Origin: Achatina immaculata
Lineage: Eukaryota > Mollusca > Gastropoda > Stylommatophora > Achatinidae
Assembly (NCBI GenBank): GCA_009760885.1
Contig: CM019713.1
Location: 6,115,266 to 6,179,265, forward strand
Reading direction: 5' to 3'
Length of the DNA stretch: 64,000 nucleotides
Shown here: in pieces, positions 47,101-59,184 of the stretch
Numbering within the stretch: position 1 is the first letter of the stretch
Layout of the letters: each line of letters opens with the position of its first letter
Made by a program: the position numbers and the translations under genes
The notes under the pieces: generated by a model
What the model was told of the DNA's origin: nothing
Database searches by the model: none
What the model saw: only the letters and a program-made list of their open reading frames with translations

Positions 47101-47665
47101 TATAGTTCCAGTCTTTGTATACACATGGTTCCGGTGTCTTTTATGTCCTTCGCTGAGGTGAAATATGAATACTTAACTCGTTTGTGTTTAAAGGCTGGTG
47201 GCCGTCATGTAGTGATATTTATGGTTCCTTGCGTGTCTTTATTATGTTTTTAATTACGAAACCTAGACATCTATTCTGTATTAATAACGTATGTAAAAGC
47301 GCGGTCATTTCAATTCTTTCTTAAGACAAATGAGTTTGTATAGGAAACATTATTCCCATGGTCACTATAGGAGATATGCGGAATGAGATTTTTAAATAAA
47401 TAAATAAGTGTGCAATTCCGTCGTAATTATATGTGAAACTATATGTCATACTTTTACAAAAAAGGGTAAAATGCAGACGAAAATTAAATCAATACTTCAA
47501 CATAAAAGCCCTTATTCGCGAACAACGGAAAATAAAAGTAAAAAATAACGAATAATGTTTATGCCACAAGACTTTAATTTTCTCACAAGTCTATTAGAAG
47601 CCATAGTTTTGCTGTCTACTTATTTGGTTTTTTTAAAAATCTATTATTACAACAGTACAATCTCT
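47101..47665. other. AT-rich, nothing recognised
   Basis: No supported feature. Confidence 0.4.
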
Positions 47666-47669
47666 CTAA

Positions 47670-49640
47670 TTACACTGGCCAACACACATTTTGGTCCCTC
47701 AAATGTTAGAACTGTTTCTGGGTATATTTGACCCGCTGATTTCAAAAATGGTACCATTTTCCCCTGTCGTCTCTAGTTTTTGAGTTATAGAACATATGCT
47801 ATATACCACTCCTCACTCTGCTGGCCCATAACAAATCGGGATATTAATGCAGTGTTTAAATTAATATCGTTTAACCACGAAGGAAACGTATTAAAAATTA
47901 AAGAAAAGTGACCTATATGAAAATCTACCTATTTCATACCAAATGCTCACGAGTTTATGATAAAAAATTTCCACTCATTCGACACACAAGAAGCTCTTTT
48001 TGTAAGACTTCCGAGAGTAGGGTCTGCCAGGACAATCCCGCATAATATTTCAACAATAGTCTGCAATCATGCGCATCCCATCTTCCTTGGTATCTGGCTT
48101 CCATTGTTTTTATGTCTTGGCGAAATCTTTCACCTTGCTCTTCGCTTAAGTCACAAAGATTCTCTGGAAAACGATCTAAGTGACTGTGCAGATAATGGAT
48201 TTTAACACTCATCTTACAGTCAAGCCTGCTGAAATGAAAGAGCATAGTCTCTACCAATTGCCACGAAAGCTTTTTTACAACAAGAACAAACGAAGACTAG
48301 GCGCATGATTCGATTCCATTCATTGATGCTATGAAATGTGGGTCATTTATAAGTTGTCTGATCTGTGGACCATCGAAAATTCCTGCCTTCATTTTTTCCA
48401 TGGTAAATCCAAGTAACATATGAATCATGATTTCAATGCACGAACAGTCTTTATTCAAAACCTTTACAAATTGTTTCATCAAACCCAGTAGCAGTATGCT
48501 TCTATCTCGCGCTACCAAAGGTTTATAGATTATAGTTTGTCCTCCAACCACCACGGAGGCCAGACTTTTTTTGCCCAAAGGCATCAAAAGCAAGGATACT
48601 CTGTGTAGCCACTTTGTTGACCAAGAAGAAAATTAGCCATCTTCAAGTCTACACAAATCACCCATTGATGTTACTGGTAATTTGTCTTTTCCTAGACTAA
48701 AGAGATGGTCTTGTACTCTTCTTTCATCCTGACGGAACGACCGATTGGAATAGAACCATATTTGTTGCCGTTATTTAAAAGAACACAAACTACGTTTTGA
48801 ACTGTCGATGAAAAGACGCCGCTCACTTGGCTTATATTCCGAAAGATCAAATTTTTTTTCCACAAGGTTTCCGGTGTCATTGCAGAACTAAGTTGTTGTC
48901 TTCGGTAAAGAATGGCAGCAAATCCTTTTCTCTCCTTCGATAAAATGTAATTTTCGTTCCAGGGTGATGTACATTCTTTTCCTTTAGTCTGGAGGCAAGC
49001 AATTCAGAAGATTCCTTGGAAAGATTTAAGTCCCTGATCAGATCATTCAGTTCGTTCTGATCAAAAGGATCACTATGTGAAGTTGTGTGGAATTCACTGT
49101 CACTGCCCCCGCTTTCTTTGCCTTGTGAGATATCAGACATACAAGACTCAGCCTCTGAGATCTGTGGTAGTTCAAGGACAGGTGGAACGGGTCAAGATCG
49201 GCGTGAGGAACAGGTCTCCCGGCTGAAGGTAGATCAGTGTAAGAGCACTTGCCCAGACTATTTCGATTGATGCCTCTGATGTTAACAACACAAAAATAAC
49301 AGTCATCATCGAAGTGTTTTTTGGTTCTCTCCACACTGTTGATACTCCATATTTTAAGCAGCTTCCCTTTCCCCACACGTCTCTCATCTGTAAAGCCCGT
49401 AACCAAAAGTCCCATTTGCCCACTGCCGCAAATGCTCCGTACAAGATTTCCATACAGTATGAGGAGCCCATGGCTTATCTTGACCCCTAAGCTTAGTACC
49501 AGAATAACCTACATACGCTCCCTTTACCAACTCACAAATAAGTTTCCTACTTGCTTTCAGCGTGTACTCCTCACAGTATAGCAAACTACGTCGGGATGCT
49601 TCAAACAGCTCCGTCTTGAAGTAGCCATAACCTCTACTGT
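47670..49640 (-). pseudogene. broken copy of a multi-copy invertebrate gene family
   Basis: The minus strand holds successive frames of one protein. N-terminal Cys/His-type segment GQDKPWAPHTVWKSCTEHLR (about 49470); WREPKN and DDCYFCVVNIRGINR; FDQNELNDLIRDLNLSKESS (about 49040); GTKITFYRRREKDLLPFFTE; NGNKYGSIPIGRSV; GLMKQFVKVLNKD; AGIFDGPQIRQLINDPHF; IHYLHSHLDRFPENLCDLSE and QGERFRQDIKTMEARYQGRW. I recall this order from unannotated proteins repeated in many invertebrate genomes. Its function is unknown to me; the copy number suggests mobile origin. At least five frame changes and lost segments show that it is dead. A candidate outer border, CACTGGCCAACACACATTTT, lies at 47673. Confidence 0.6.
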
Positions 49641-49729
49641 GTTCGATTTGCAAAAATGAAATGACATAAGTGGGAACATACACACACCTCCTATAGATCA
49701 TAACTATTATACAGCACAACTGTATTTAT

Positions 49730-49782
49730 ATATAATATTATATAATATAATATAATATAATATAATATAATATAATATATTT
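49730..49782. repeat. (AATAT)n microsatellite
   Basis: Pentanucleotide AT repeat. Confidence 0.85.
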
Positions 49783-49995
49783 AGGTAATAAAAGAGAACA
49801 AAAACGATTTTGTCATTTGAGCTAAACAGTTTTATTTCAGTGTGCATTATAGGACAGGAAGTAGACGAATAGTTGTGAACCAAAGGTCATTGTACACACA
49901 AAAATGTGGGTAAATAAAATACACAAATTTCTCATTCAAATAAGACGACTCTGCTGAAGAGATTTTTAAAAGAGCGGACTAAAATTTTATAACTT

Positions 49996-50325
49996 CAACC
50001 ATATCTAAGAAACTAGAGCTGATGCCAACCATATCTAAGAAACTAGAGCTGGTGCCAACCATATCTAAGAAACTAGAGCTGATGCCAACCATATCTAAGA
50101 AACTAGAGCTGATGCCAACCATATCTAAGAAACTAGAGCTGATGCCAACCATATCTAAGAAACTAGAGCTGATGCCAACCATATCTAAGAAACTAGAGCT
50201 GGTGCCAACCATATCTAAGAAACTAGAGCTGATGCCAACCATATATAAGAAACTAGAGCTGATGCCAACCATATCTAAGAAACTAGAGCCGATGCCAACC
50301 ATATCTAAGAAACTAGAGCTGATTC
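49996..50325. repeat. 30-bp minisatellite, 11 units, nearly identical
   Basis: Eleven 30-bp units (core AACTAGAGCTGATGCCAACC) with only a few substitutions. Thirty is a multiple of three, so both strands stay open: plus 50022-50336 repeats MPTISKKLEL and minus 50302-49979 repeats MVGISSSFLD. Neither frame has a gene context. Confidence 0.95.
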
Positions 50326-50516
50326 AGCCAATTTAATGCAATTTTCTGAATCAGTGCCCCCAAATAACTCAAGGAAAGGGTCTAAAAACTAAGGTACCAA
50401 GAAATTTTTTTTCTTGGTTAGGCTGTGTTATCTTATATTTCTGTGATCTTATTTATTTATCACTAGAGGAAAATCAGCTACAAATCATTTGCAGAGATAT
50501 ATTCTAAATTCTAAAA

Positions 50517-51110
<594 letters not shown>

Positions 51111-51168
51111 TTTAGCTCTCATTTTAATCCAGACAAACTACGAAAACGAGGGCAGTTTCTTGTTACGC

Positions 51169-51193
51169 GGGGGGGGGGGGGGGGGGGGGGGGG
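51169..51193. repeat. poly(G) run of about 24
   Basis: Uninterrupted G run preceded by ACGC. Confidence 0.95.
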
Positions 51194-51409
51194 TCACATG
51201 GTTGGTGCTTATGGATGGCTGAAGGCAGAGAACTTGTTGGAGAAAATGGGCCATAAATTATTGTCCATTACAGAAGCTTCCGAAAAGTTGGACATGATTA
51301 AAAAAAAAGGTGCCCCCCAAAAAAAAAAACAAAACAAAACATCCGTATATATGGAAATTTAACATTCTTATCTTTAACATTATAAATAATTCTCTACACG
51401 ATTACCATT

Positions 51410-51745
51410 TCTTTCTAGAGACATACACTGTCCGATCTGGCAATCAACGACCCATAGTTGGCACGCTATGCTAGAATCAGGGTTGGCTAACCATAGCTGA
51501 CCAAGACCCTGTCCCATCTCTCTGTTGATAATCGCAGCAGCAGGCTTGGACAGGCTGGCTAACGGGGCGGGGATCGCCATAGGCCCAGTGGTGGTGGAGC
51601 CTGCTAAAGAAGTACTGCACGCTCCCTGCTTTTTAGCTCCACTCAGGGTTTTGAAAAAAATAACTGCCATAACCCGCTCCTAATCCGACACGGTGCTGCG
51701 CGTCAGCACTTCACAGCATCAGCTGCAAAGTACACGAGCTCGCAG
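51410..51745 (+). repeat. interspersed repeat, copy 2
   Basis: Homologous to 40640-40936. Contains TAGCTGACCAAGACCCTGTC, GGCTAACGGGGCGGGGATCG and ATAACTGCCATAACCCGCTC. Noncoding; class unknown. This copy lacks the polypurine expansion. Confidence 0.6.
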
Positions 51746-51869
51746 TTTCAAGGAGACAAAAGACAAACACACGCGTCTCTCCCACGTAAGGTGGCCCCCG
51801 TGTGAGTACATTTAGTGTTATGCACATAACTACACTTTGAATTTAAAAAAAGAAGGCCGGGGTGTGGGG

Positions 51870-52146
51870 TGGGGGTATAAGTCCCTTGTCCATACCATTA
51901 AGGCACATCGGGGATACGATGTTAGGCCTGTATTTCCACAACTTTCGGCACATGAAAGTGTGATATGGTCAGTACCACGCCTGGCCGCTTTTACCTTCCC
52001 ACATTTCTCTGGTCCCCATTTTTTAAAGGCTGGGCGGACCCTGGGGCCTATTTTGTGTGTACCAGAAAACATCCCACCGCTGGGACTTGAACCCGGTACC
52101 TCTGGATTAGTAAACCAAGCGCCTAACCACTCGGGTAACCAGGCCA
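51870..52146 (-). mobile_element. SINE-1 (tRNA-headed), best copy
   Basis: Read on minus: a tRNA-like head GCCTGGTTACCCGAGTGGTT with an A-box typical of Leu/Ser tRNAs, then GGTACCGGGTTCAAGTCCCA carrying the B-box. Next come a body with GGCCAGGCGTGGTACTGACC and a tail ending in TTAATGGTATGGACAAGGG. About 275 bp. Likely Pol III promoter (A and B boxes) internal to the element. Confidence 0.75.
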
Positions 52147-52149
52147 CTC

Positions 52150-53365
52150 TTCGAATGCCCTAAGTTATTTTTCTAAGAAACTTTAAGACAGGATGTATAA
52201 AGAGTTTTTTTTTTTTTTAATTTCAAAACCAGCAGTCCAAAATATTATCATTTTCAAATCAACACGCTGGGGAATACTCAAATAAAAAAACTGTGATAGT
52301 GTAATGTTAGTAACCTGTGCTTTTAATGAAGAACATTGCGTGTTGATTCATTTTGAATCCGTATATTCATCTCAGACATACGCTGAAGGATCATATTTTG
52401 ACGAAACATCCAAGTAAAAAGATACAAAAAAACGTCGGTATTACGTTGTACAGAGTATCATCTGTGAATACATCAGAAGAATTTCAGAAAATGGGAAAAA
52501 AAAATTAAAATAAAAATAAATAAAAAATACTGGGCTGTGGAGATAACATACAAGAAATGAGGTCTCAAGGACTGGGCCGTGTTTAAACAGAATATTAATA
52601 TTAGCGGGGGATTACGCTGGTTGAGATACGGGGTGAAGGACTAGTTCCCTCCCCCTGGGGGATGAGCATTCATCTCTGTAGCCTCTCACCTTTTGTCCCA
52701 TTCTGAATCAATCTGGCCATCGTCTGCTCTTGTTTGCCATGTGTCAAAAGTGTGAATTGTGTCCTCTTGGACACGTTTTTTTTCAGTTCCCCCCCCCCTC
52801 CCAACATCCCCCCCCCCTAAAAAAAAAAACCCGAACAGACCCCCACACACCACCTTTTCTTTCGGAGAATTTTAGAGAAAAAAAAATTTAATGAAACAGT
52901 TTCTCTTTGACTCGCGGGGAGATTTCATGGCCCATGTACATAAGACCCCCACTTGGAGCCGTCTTGTGAGAGAGAAAACTATCTCCTCCAAACAGTTTTT
53001 GGAGTTCTTTCATTCTTCGTGAAGAGAGTCTTCAGTTGGGATGTAGATAGATTGACAAGAGAGGAGAGGGGGAAAAAAAAGAAAGAAAGTTTATTTTTCT
53101 TCTGTCCCAAAATTAGGAAGAAGAGAGATTTCAAACATTTACAGGCAGATTTAAAGGAGAGGCGTACTTGATGCAAGTTTTTGGCAATGTCGGGTCTGTT
53201 TTTCTGGTTCCTGGTACAACAGCTGCAGTCATCAGTTCCCTGTGCTGCTTTCTTTTTTTAATTCACAACTATTTAGATTTCGACTTTGCTCCCCTTCTGT
53301 CGTGCAATCTAATCATGCCACTCTAGGATGTAGATTTCCGTTGAATTCATCCTTCCTGCTACTTA
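52150..53365. other. no supported gene
   Basis: C-runs at 52790-52820. The small frame at 52953-53171 has a Lys-rich low-complexity stretch and no domain. Confidence 0.4.
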
Positions 53366-53369
53366 CAGC

Positions 53370-53830
53370 GTCTACACTCTTGCAGAACCAATGATTGCCT
53401 CTCTTTGTGTCCTGTAGAACTGATGATTGACTATCTTCATGTGCTGTAGAACGGATGATTGCTTACTTTTGTATGCTGTGGGAATGGATGATTGCCTACT
53501 ATTGTGCCCTGCAGGCTGGATGATTGTCTGTTTTCGTGTCTTATAGAACGGATCATTGCCTACCTTCGTGTCTTGTAAATCCAATGTTTGCCTATCTTCG
53601 TGTGCTGTGGAATGGATGACTGTCTTTCTTCGTATGTCGTAGAGCTAATTATTATCTATCTTCATATGTTGTGGAGCAAATGATAATCTGTCTTCGTATG
53701 TTGTAGAGCAAATAATAATCTGTCTTCGTATGTTGTAGAGCTAATGATTATCTGTCTTCGTATGTTGTAGAGCGGATGGTTATCGATCTTCCTATGTCGT
53801 AAAACGACTGAGTTCCCGTCTTCATATCTC
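53370..53830. repeat. degenerate 32-33 bp minisatellite
   Basis: About 14 units with GATGATTGCCTACCTTCGTG or TCTGTCTTCGTATGTTGTAG words, drifting in sequence from left to right. Confidence 0.8.
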
Positions 53831-54144
53831 ATATGTATAACACGCGGAGGATAGACACAAATGACCAGTGCACCTGTGGCACTGGAAAAATGACAGGCCG
53901 GTATCTGCTTCAAGAATGTTTTTCATGTAAAGAGAAAAGGCGTCACACAGGGCTATCACCAATACCAGTCCAGACGAAACTGTTTGACAGTGTCAACAAC
54001 CTGAGGCAAACTGCTGCGTCCTGCAAAGAAATCCAACTTCCTGTCTCAGGATCTTGATGAAGAAGAATGTGTCGCGGGGGAGGGGTTGGGGGCAAGGTTC
54101 CTTAAACCGTCGCTGGTCCTATCGTAACAAAAACAAGAATACTC

Positions 54145-54735
54145 GGTTGAATCAAAAGTTCGTCACGTTCTTGCACTGTTTCTCTGCAAAACAAACAAAG
54201 CAGCATAATAAATTATATACTGAGCTGTGTTCCCAGTGGTACGTAGTGTTAGTAGCAGTGTAACTTCACTCTTCAAAATACGCTCCATAGCATTCGTTGG
54301 TCTACTGCCAAGGCAAGAATTACTTTGTAGTAACATCTCGGAAGGCTTTAAGGCCAAGAAATCTCTCACACCGACTTCAGCTTCTTCCAATGAACTGAAT
54401 TCTCGCCCTTGATGGAAGTGTGCCTTCGCGCAGAATAAATGGCAATCAGAGGGTGCAAGGTCGGGACTCCACGATGGTTGAGACAAGACCTCGATGCCTT
54501 CCAATTCCTTGAGTTGTCGACGGACCACGTTGGAAGTGTGTGCGACGAGTTGTCGTGTTGGAGAAGTAACCCCCTTCATGTTGATCTACTTGGTATCGGG
54601 AGCGCAGAGCATCATGCAATCGCTTCAGTTCTCAGCATACAGATTTCCGTCCACGGAGCGACCAAAATGAACCAATTTCCAGTGCAAGGGAACATTTGAA
54701 GTCCCACCAGATACAAAGCATAACCTTCTTCTTGG
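54145..54735 (-). pseudogene. mariner transposase, C-terminal half, minus
   Basis: The minus strand encodes KKKVMLCIWWDFKCSLALE, RLHDALRSRYQVDQHEG in another frame, a HDNSSHT block with the second catalytic Asp, QLKELEGIEVLSQPSWSPDL and APSDCHLF with the third Asp, then a broken C-terminus. The end near 54147 (GTTGAATCAAAAGTTCGTCA on plus) may be the terminal repeat. Several frameshifts. The N-terminal domain is missing; at about 54735 it meets another mariner in opposite orientation. Confidence 0.7.
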
Positions 54736-54737
54736 CT

Positions 54738-55040
54738 TGGCAAATCTGCCGACGCTCTAGAAATGCTTCGTCGGGCCTTTGGCGAACACTGTTTAGGTCG
54801 AGCACATGTCTTTGACTGGTGTGCAATGGAAGAACCCGCAGTCACCAAGACCCACAGAAGGCAAGACAAGTTCATAATTCAACGAAATGCATGATGATCG
54901 TTTTCTCTCGATATCAAAGGCATTGCTCATCTAGAATTTGTTCCAACCGGCGCTACGGTGAATTCTAACTTCTATTGCAACGTTCTACAGCGAGTGAGAG
55001 ATGTGCGACGACAAGGACCTGAGCTTTGGTACAGACGCAA
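54738..55040 (+). pseudogene. second mariner fragment, plus, internally deleted
   Basis: The plus strand begins KSADALEMLRRAFGEHCLGR followed by AHVFDW, a mariner/SETMAR-type N-terminal helix-turn-helix. It then jumps by deletion to a KARQV-like block, DIKGIAHLEFVPTGATVNS and FYCNVLQRVRDVRRQGPELW. The catalytic Asp motifs up to the first D are missing. It belongs to a different mariner lineage from the minus fragment next to it. Confidence 0.65.
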
Positions 55041-55177
55041 GAAATTTCCTATAGGCCTTCGTATATTAGTCAATTCACTTTTAATTATTTTGACATGTCT
55101 GTGTACTGCTTTATAACAATCCAGATTTACATTATCACATTAGATTTTTCTTTCTTTTTTTTAAGATTTGTTTTACA

Positions 55178-55455
55178 AGGTAAAGGCAAAATCCCCATTT
55201 CCATGTCATTAAGGCATGTTTGGAATACGGTGTTAGGCCCGTATTTCTAAGACTTTCCGTACATGAAAGTGTCACGTGGTCAGTATCAGGCCTGGCCGCA
55301 TTTACCTTCCCAGGTTTCTCTGGAACCTATTTTTTAGGCGCTGGCTGGGCCCATGTGGCGGTACCAGGGGGAAGAAAAAAAAATCCCACCGCTGGGACTC
55401 GAAACCAGTACTACGGGATTAGTGGAGCGAGGGCCCAACCACTCAGCCAACCAGA
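55178..55455 (-). mobile_element. SINE-1 (tRNA-headed) copy
   Basis: Minus-strand copy of the same element as at 51870, with head (GGTTGGCTGAGTGGTTGGGC), body and tail (AAGGCATGTTTGGAATACGG on plus). One A-run insertion near 55378. Confidence 0.7.
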
Positions 55456-55459
55456 TTCG

Positions 55460-56404
55460 CTTTAATTTATTAAAATCAAATGTCTGCGCTACAAAATGTA
55501 GAGCCATTTAAACGTACAGTATTTAGATTTTGATTTGCTTTTATTATTAGATTAAACGTACTAAAAATAAATAAATAAATAAATTTCTGGCGATCTTTAG
55601 TATATTATTGAGAACAGTTAATATGAAGTTGCTTAATCATGGGAACTGAGGTTTCTAATATAATAATTCATGAATATTGTATGGGGTGTGTGTGGGGTGG
55701 GGAGGAGGGCAGGGGTGTGGGGAACGATGGTGGTGGGCCTGGAGAAGGAGACGAGTATATTTAATGAGCATATTATGTTATATTTTAACGTCAGCTCAAG
55801 CGTCTTGGCAGCTGAAGTGCGTAGATGGCGCTGTAGAAATCACACACGTAGAGTAATTAACCACGTGTTTTCTGTGCGAGGTGCGGCCCAGAAGAAAAGC
55901 ATATTTCAACCATTCACGACCAGCTTGTTCTCTGTGTTCAGACTTTGACGCGCTTTATTATTTTGTCAGGATTATCTTGTTGGGAAGGTGCTTTTTTTTT
56001 TTTTAAAGTGGCTTTTCACAAAGTTCAAAGGGTACAGTCTTTTGGAATATGGAACCGGACTGGTTTGTTTGCCCACCTGTGTAAGATAGGGCACGATGAA
56101 GACAAGGTAGATTTTCTTTTCTTTTTTTTTTTAAAGAGAGAAGGAAAAGTGGCTGGGAAAAATGGATCAAGAGAAACTTTTTCACTTAATTTGAAGTTTT
56201 TTGGAGATACTGAGAGTAATCGGTATAGACATGAAATAAGTAATTCGCTTATAAATAAATTGAAATTTCGGTTTACGGAATGATTTTATTACGATCTAGT
56301 TTAGAGTTTTCTATCTGCTTTCACTTTTTCGGGCTGAACATTCTTCTGCATTTAAAGTTCCTGCATGACAAGTTAGTTTCAAGAGTACAATTTGAAAAGT
56401 AGAA
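55460..56404. other. no supported gene
   Basis: Short (AAAT)n near 55568. Frames of 92 and 112 aa without domains at 55670-56283. Confidence 0.4.
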
Positions 56405-56410
56405 CAAAAA

Positions 56411-56955
56411 AAAATATTTTTGTGGTTCTGTCTGCTCCTCTCCACAGATTCTTTATTTCAGGAACAGACAGAACTAAAAAAAAATAAGATTTTTAAGGGG
56501 ATGCATCTTTCCCATCGCAACATATGCCTGTGAGACCTGGACACTTAACAAAACAGCTGAGAAATACATAAATGCCTTTGAATGTAAATGCTACAGAAGA
56601 GTTCGTCAAATATCATGGACACAAAAAAGAACAAAGATATCCATACTACAAGAATTTAATATTAAAGAAGGTTGGCTTGTAAGGAAGATAAAACAGAGAA
56701 AACTTAAATATTTTGGACATATTAAACGTCATGATACTTTAGAAAAGACTGTCTGGGAAAGGTACATAATGGGAAAAAGAAAATGAGGAAGACCAAGACG
56801 AAGATGGCTGCAAAACAACGTTGATAATCTGTGAATGGACGCATCAGCAGCAAGGCATCTTGTTTACAACTGAGAGGCCTACAGGAGAGCTGTTAGGTTG
56901 GGGGGGGGGAGAGGCAAAGCTTAGCAAGGGACGTGCAAATGACGGAGACTTTTGC
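56411..56955 (+). mobile_element. LINE-A 3' end with 5' inversion
   Basis: The plus strand from 56461 gives the LINE-A tail (YACETWTLNKTAEKYINAFE-like, WLVRKIKQRKLKYFGHIKR, RRRWLQ, MDASAA) with stops. The first about 45 bp (56411-56455) are LINE-A sequence in reverse orientation, and its part at 56422-56438 duplicates 56461-56477. The 3' end is ATGCAAATGACGGA. Such 5' inversion with a small duplication is typical of twin-primed reverse transcription. Confidence 0.7.
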
Positions 56956-56959
56956 TTTT

Positions 56960-57295
56960 TAAACCACATTCCTAGTTTAGCTAAAACAATTTTCCGTAAA
57001 ATTCCACTGATGCCTCCACTATTTCCTATTCCCACACAAGAAACAAAATGTGAAGAAACGAGCACACGAATTTTATGAGTTCTAAACTCTAATTTAATCT
57101 ATTTAATTAAAATTAATTTTAACAATCAATCAAGCGCCGCGTGACGTAGGCGATCATTTCTCTCCAGAATTCCCTGTCTTTAGACTTGATTATGAGATCC
57201 GCCAGTGATTTTCTTCCTAGCCACACTGACAGCCCTTCCAGTAACTTCTCTCTTCCACTGTCTCTTCTTCATAAAAGCATATTAAATATAGTTAA
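56960..57295. other. no supported feature
   Basis: AT-rich; nothing recognised. Confidence 0.4.
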
Positions 57296-57297
57296 AT

Positions 57298-57552
57298 AAA
57301 GGTAAATATAACCCTGTCATGCCTTAGAGGCACATAGGGATATGGCGTTAGTGCCCATTTTTCCTTGACCTGTCAGCACACTAGAGGATGATATGGTCAG
57401 TATCACGCCTGGCCGCCTTTCCTTCCTCAACTCCAAAATAAGTCGGGTACCCGTTTCTACAGTTGTGTGACTGGGGTGCCTCCGGCCGGATTCGAACCCC
57501 CCGACCTTCGCCATGACAGACCAGTGCACTAACCACTTCGCCACTCAGACAC
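57298..57552 (-). mobile_element. SINE-2 (tRNA-headed), best copy
   Basis: Read on minus: GGGTGTCTGAGTGGCGAAGT followed by GGTTAGTGCACTGG (A-box region), GGGGTTCGAATCCGGCCGG (B-box), the shared body GCCAGGCGTGATACTGACCA, and the tail GCCTCTAAGGCATGACAGGG ending TTTACCTTTA. About 255 bp. Confidence 0.75.
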
Positions 57553-57554
57553 CC

Positions 57555-57945
57555 GTAACATAGTTAAGTACCTGGATTAAAAAGAAAAATAATTCTCTCT
57601 GCGCATTTATCTCAGTGTAAAAGGCCATAACTGCTAAGTTCATTATTACTTTTACTTCTCATTTAAATGATCAAGCGTAAAAAGGCCAGGTGGGCAATCA
57701 CCTGGATTGCAGATCTTAGATGGACGCAGTACTGATCTTTGAGGGGCAAGTTCTTATTCAAATTAGTTAACTTTGAAAATTAGTCTGTAGGAGCCTGCTA
57801 AATTCTCCGAGATTTCAAACAGAGTTAGAGCCATCTTTAAGTCACACTCTGAGAGCCGAGGATGTTTGAAACACATTGCGTAGGGCTTTCACGTCTGTTA
57901 CATTAGCATGTTTATATCATACATTAAATTATGATGAAATTTATA
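57555..57945. other. no supported feature
   Basis: Nothing recognised. Confidence 0.4.
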
Positions 57946-57949
57946 TTTT

Positions 57950-58640
57950 TCTTACTTAATGTCTGTAAAATCAAAATGGAAAAATTCACATAGAAGTGAC
58001 AGATATTGAAGAAGTCAATCAATTTGTATACCTTGACGCTACATAGACCAGGATGATGACACCAGAAAGGAAGTTAGAATTAGAATTACAACAGCAGCAT
58101 CGATCTTCAAGAATCTTGAGAACATATAGAATTCAAAAGTTATAAGAACAAAAACCAAGTTAAGACTATTCACTTCAAATGAACTATCCACCCTCATTTA
58201 TGCATGTGAAAGCTGGAAAACAACTAAAGAAATAGACAAGAAATTAGACTATTTTGAAAACAAATGCCTAAGGAAAATACTCGGCATCAAGTGGAACAAA
58301 TTCAAGAACAATGCAGAGATAAAACAGATGACTGAACAACAACCAGTCTCATGGGTGATCAGGAAAAGGAGATGGACATATGTTGGTCACGTTAAGAGAA
58401 GAAACAGTCAGAGAATCCCAAAACAAGCTATAAAATGGAACACAACAGGCCAAAGAAAAAGAGGCAGACCGCGTGAAACTCTGAAGAGGACATTGTAAAG
58501 AGAGGCCAAATTAATAGGCATAAAATCCCTTGATGAGGTTGAAAGACTCGGCGAAGAAAGGAAAAATTGGCGAACTACCTTGCGAACCCTATTTGACGTT
58601 TGACAGCTTGGGAAGGATATAAGATAAGAAGAAGATAAGA
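57950..58640 (+). mobile_element. LINE-C, longest copy, 5'-truncated
   Basis: The plus strand shows, in shifting frames, the region after the RT domain: EEVNQFVYLDAT, a segment with an equivalent of YGCESW, then KRRNSQRIPKQAIKWNTTG (in one frame), RKRGRPRETLKR, a DEVERLGEERKNWRTTLR block and the stop. The 3' terminus GGGAAGGATATAAGATAA is shared with the copies at 4040, 43028 and 62781. RT catalytic motifs are absent. Confidence 0.7.
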
Positions 58641-58844
58641 ATGCCTGTAAATAAATACCTTTAAAAAGAAGGTATAAGGATTACAAGAATAGATTCATGC
58701 CTGTGGGCATTATTCAATAGCTTCAGCTTTGTAAGGTATGAAATTAAGACTAGCAAACAAGCGGAAAACAACACTTATTTTGCCTCAGACACTTGCATTC
58801 ACAAACCTTTTCTCACAACACGAAACTAAATACAGATTAGACCA

Positions 58845-59140
58845 GTTGTCTTGTCGGGCTCAGAAACATGGAGCAGTACAAAACAATATAGAGCACAACT
58901 ACAGATCTTTGAAAATAGAACCTGGAGAAGAATTATTAGACCTATTAGAGATCACAAGAACTGAAAATGAGAAGTAAAGAAATCTACATGTTCAAAGCTT
59001 ATAACTGTCATTACGGAAAACAACAGAATGAGATGGCTCGGACACTTGGAGAGGATGGACGAGAATAGATAGACAAAAAGGGCTTATATAGAAGTGATAA
59101 ACGGAGACAGACAAAGGGGCAGACCGAACAATCGTAAATC
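58845..59140 (+). mobile_element. LINE-D 3' part
   Basis: The plus strand has GSETWSSTKQYRAQLQIFEN, TWRRIIRPIRDH, then NNRMRWLGHLERMDENR and YIEVINGDRQRGRP, in line with the LINE-D copy at 31035. The 3' end is cut at about 59140. Confidence 0.6.
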
Positions 59141-59184
59141 TACTATTCCTATTAGAGTTCATACTCAGCCAAATAGAAAATCAA

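Noticed and set aside
52070..52146. tRNA gene
   Set aside because: It has A- and B-box-like motifs but is the head of a SINE with homologous copies and cannot be shown to fold as a functional tRNA.
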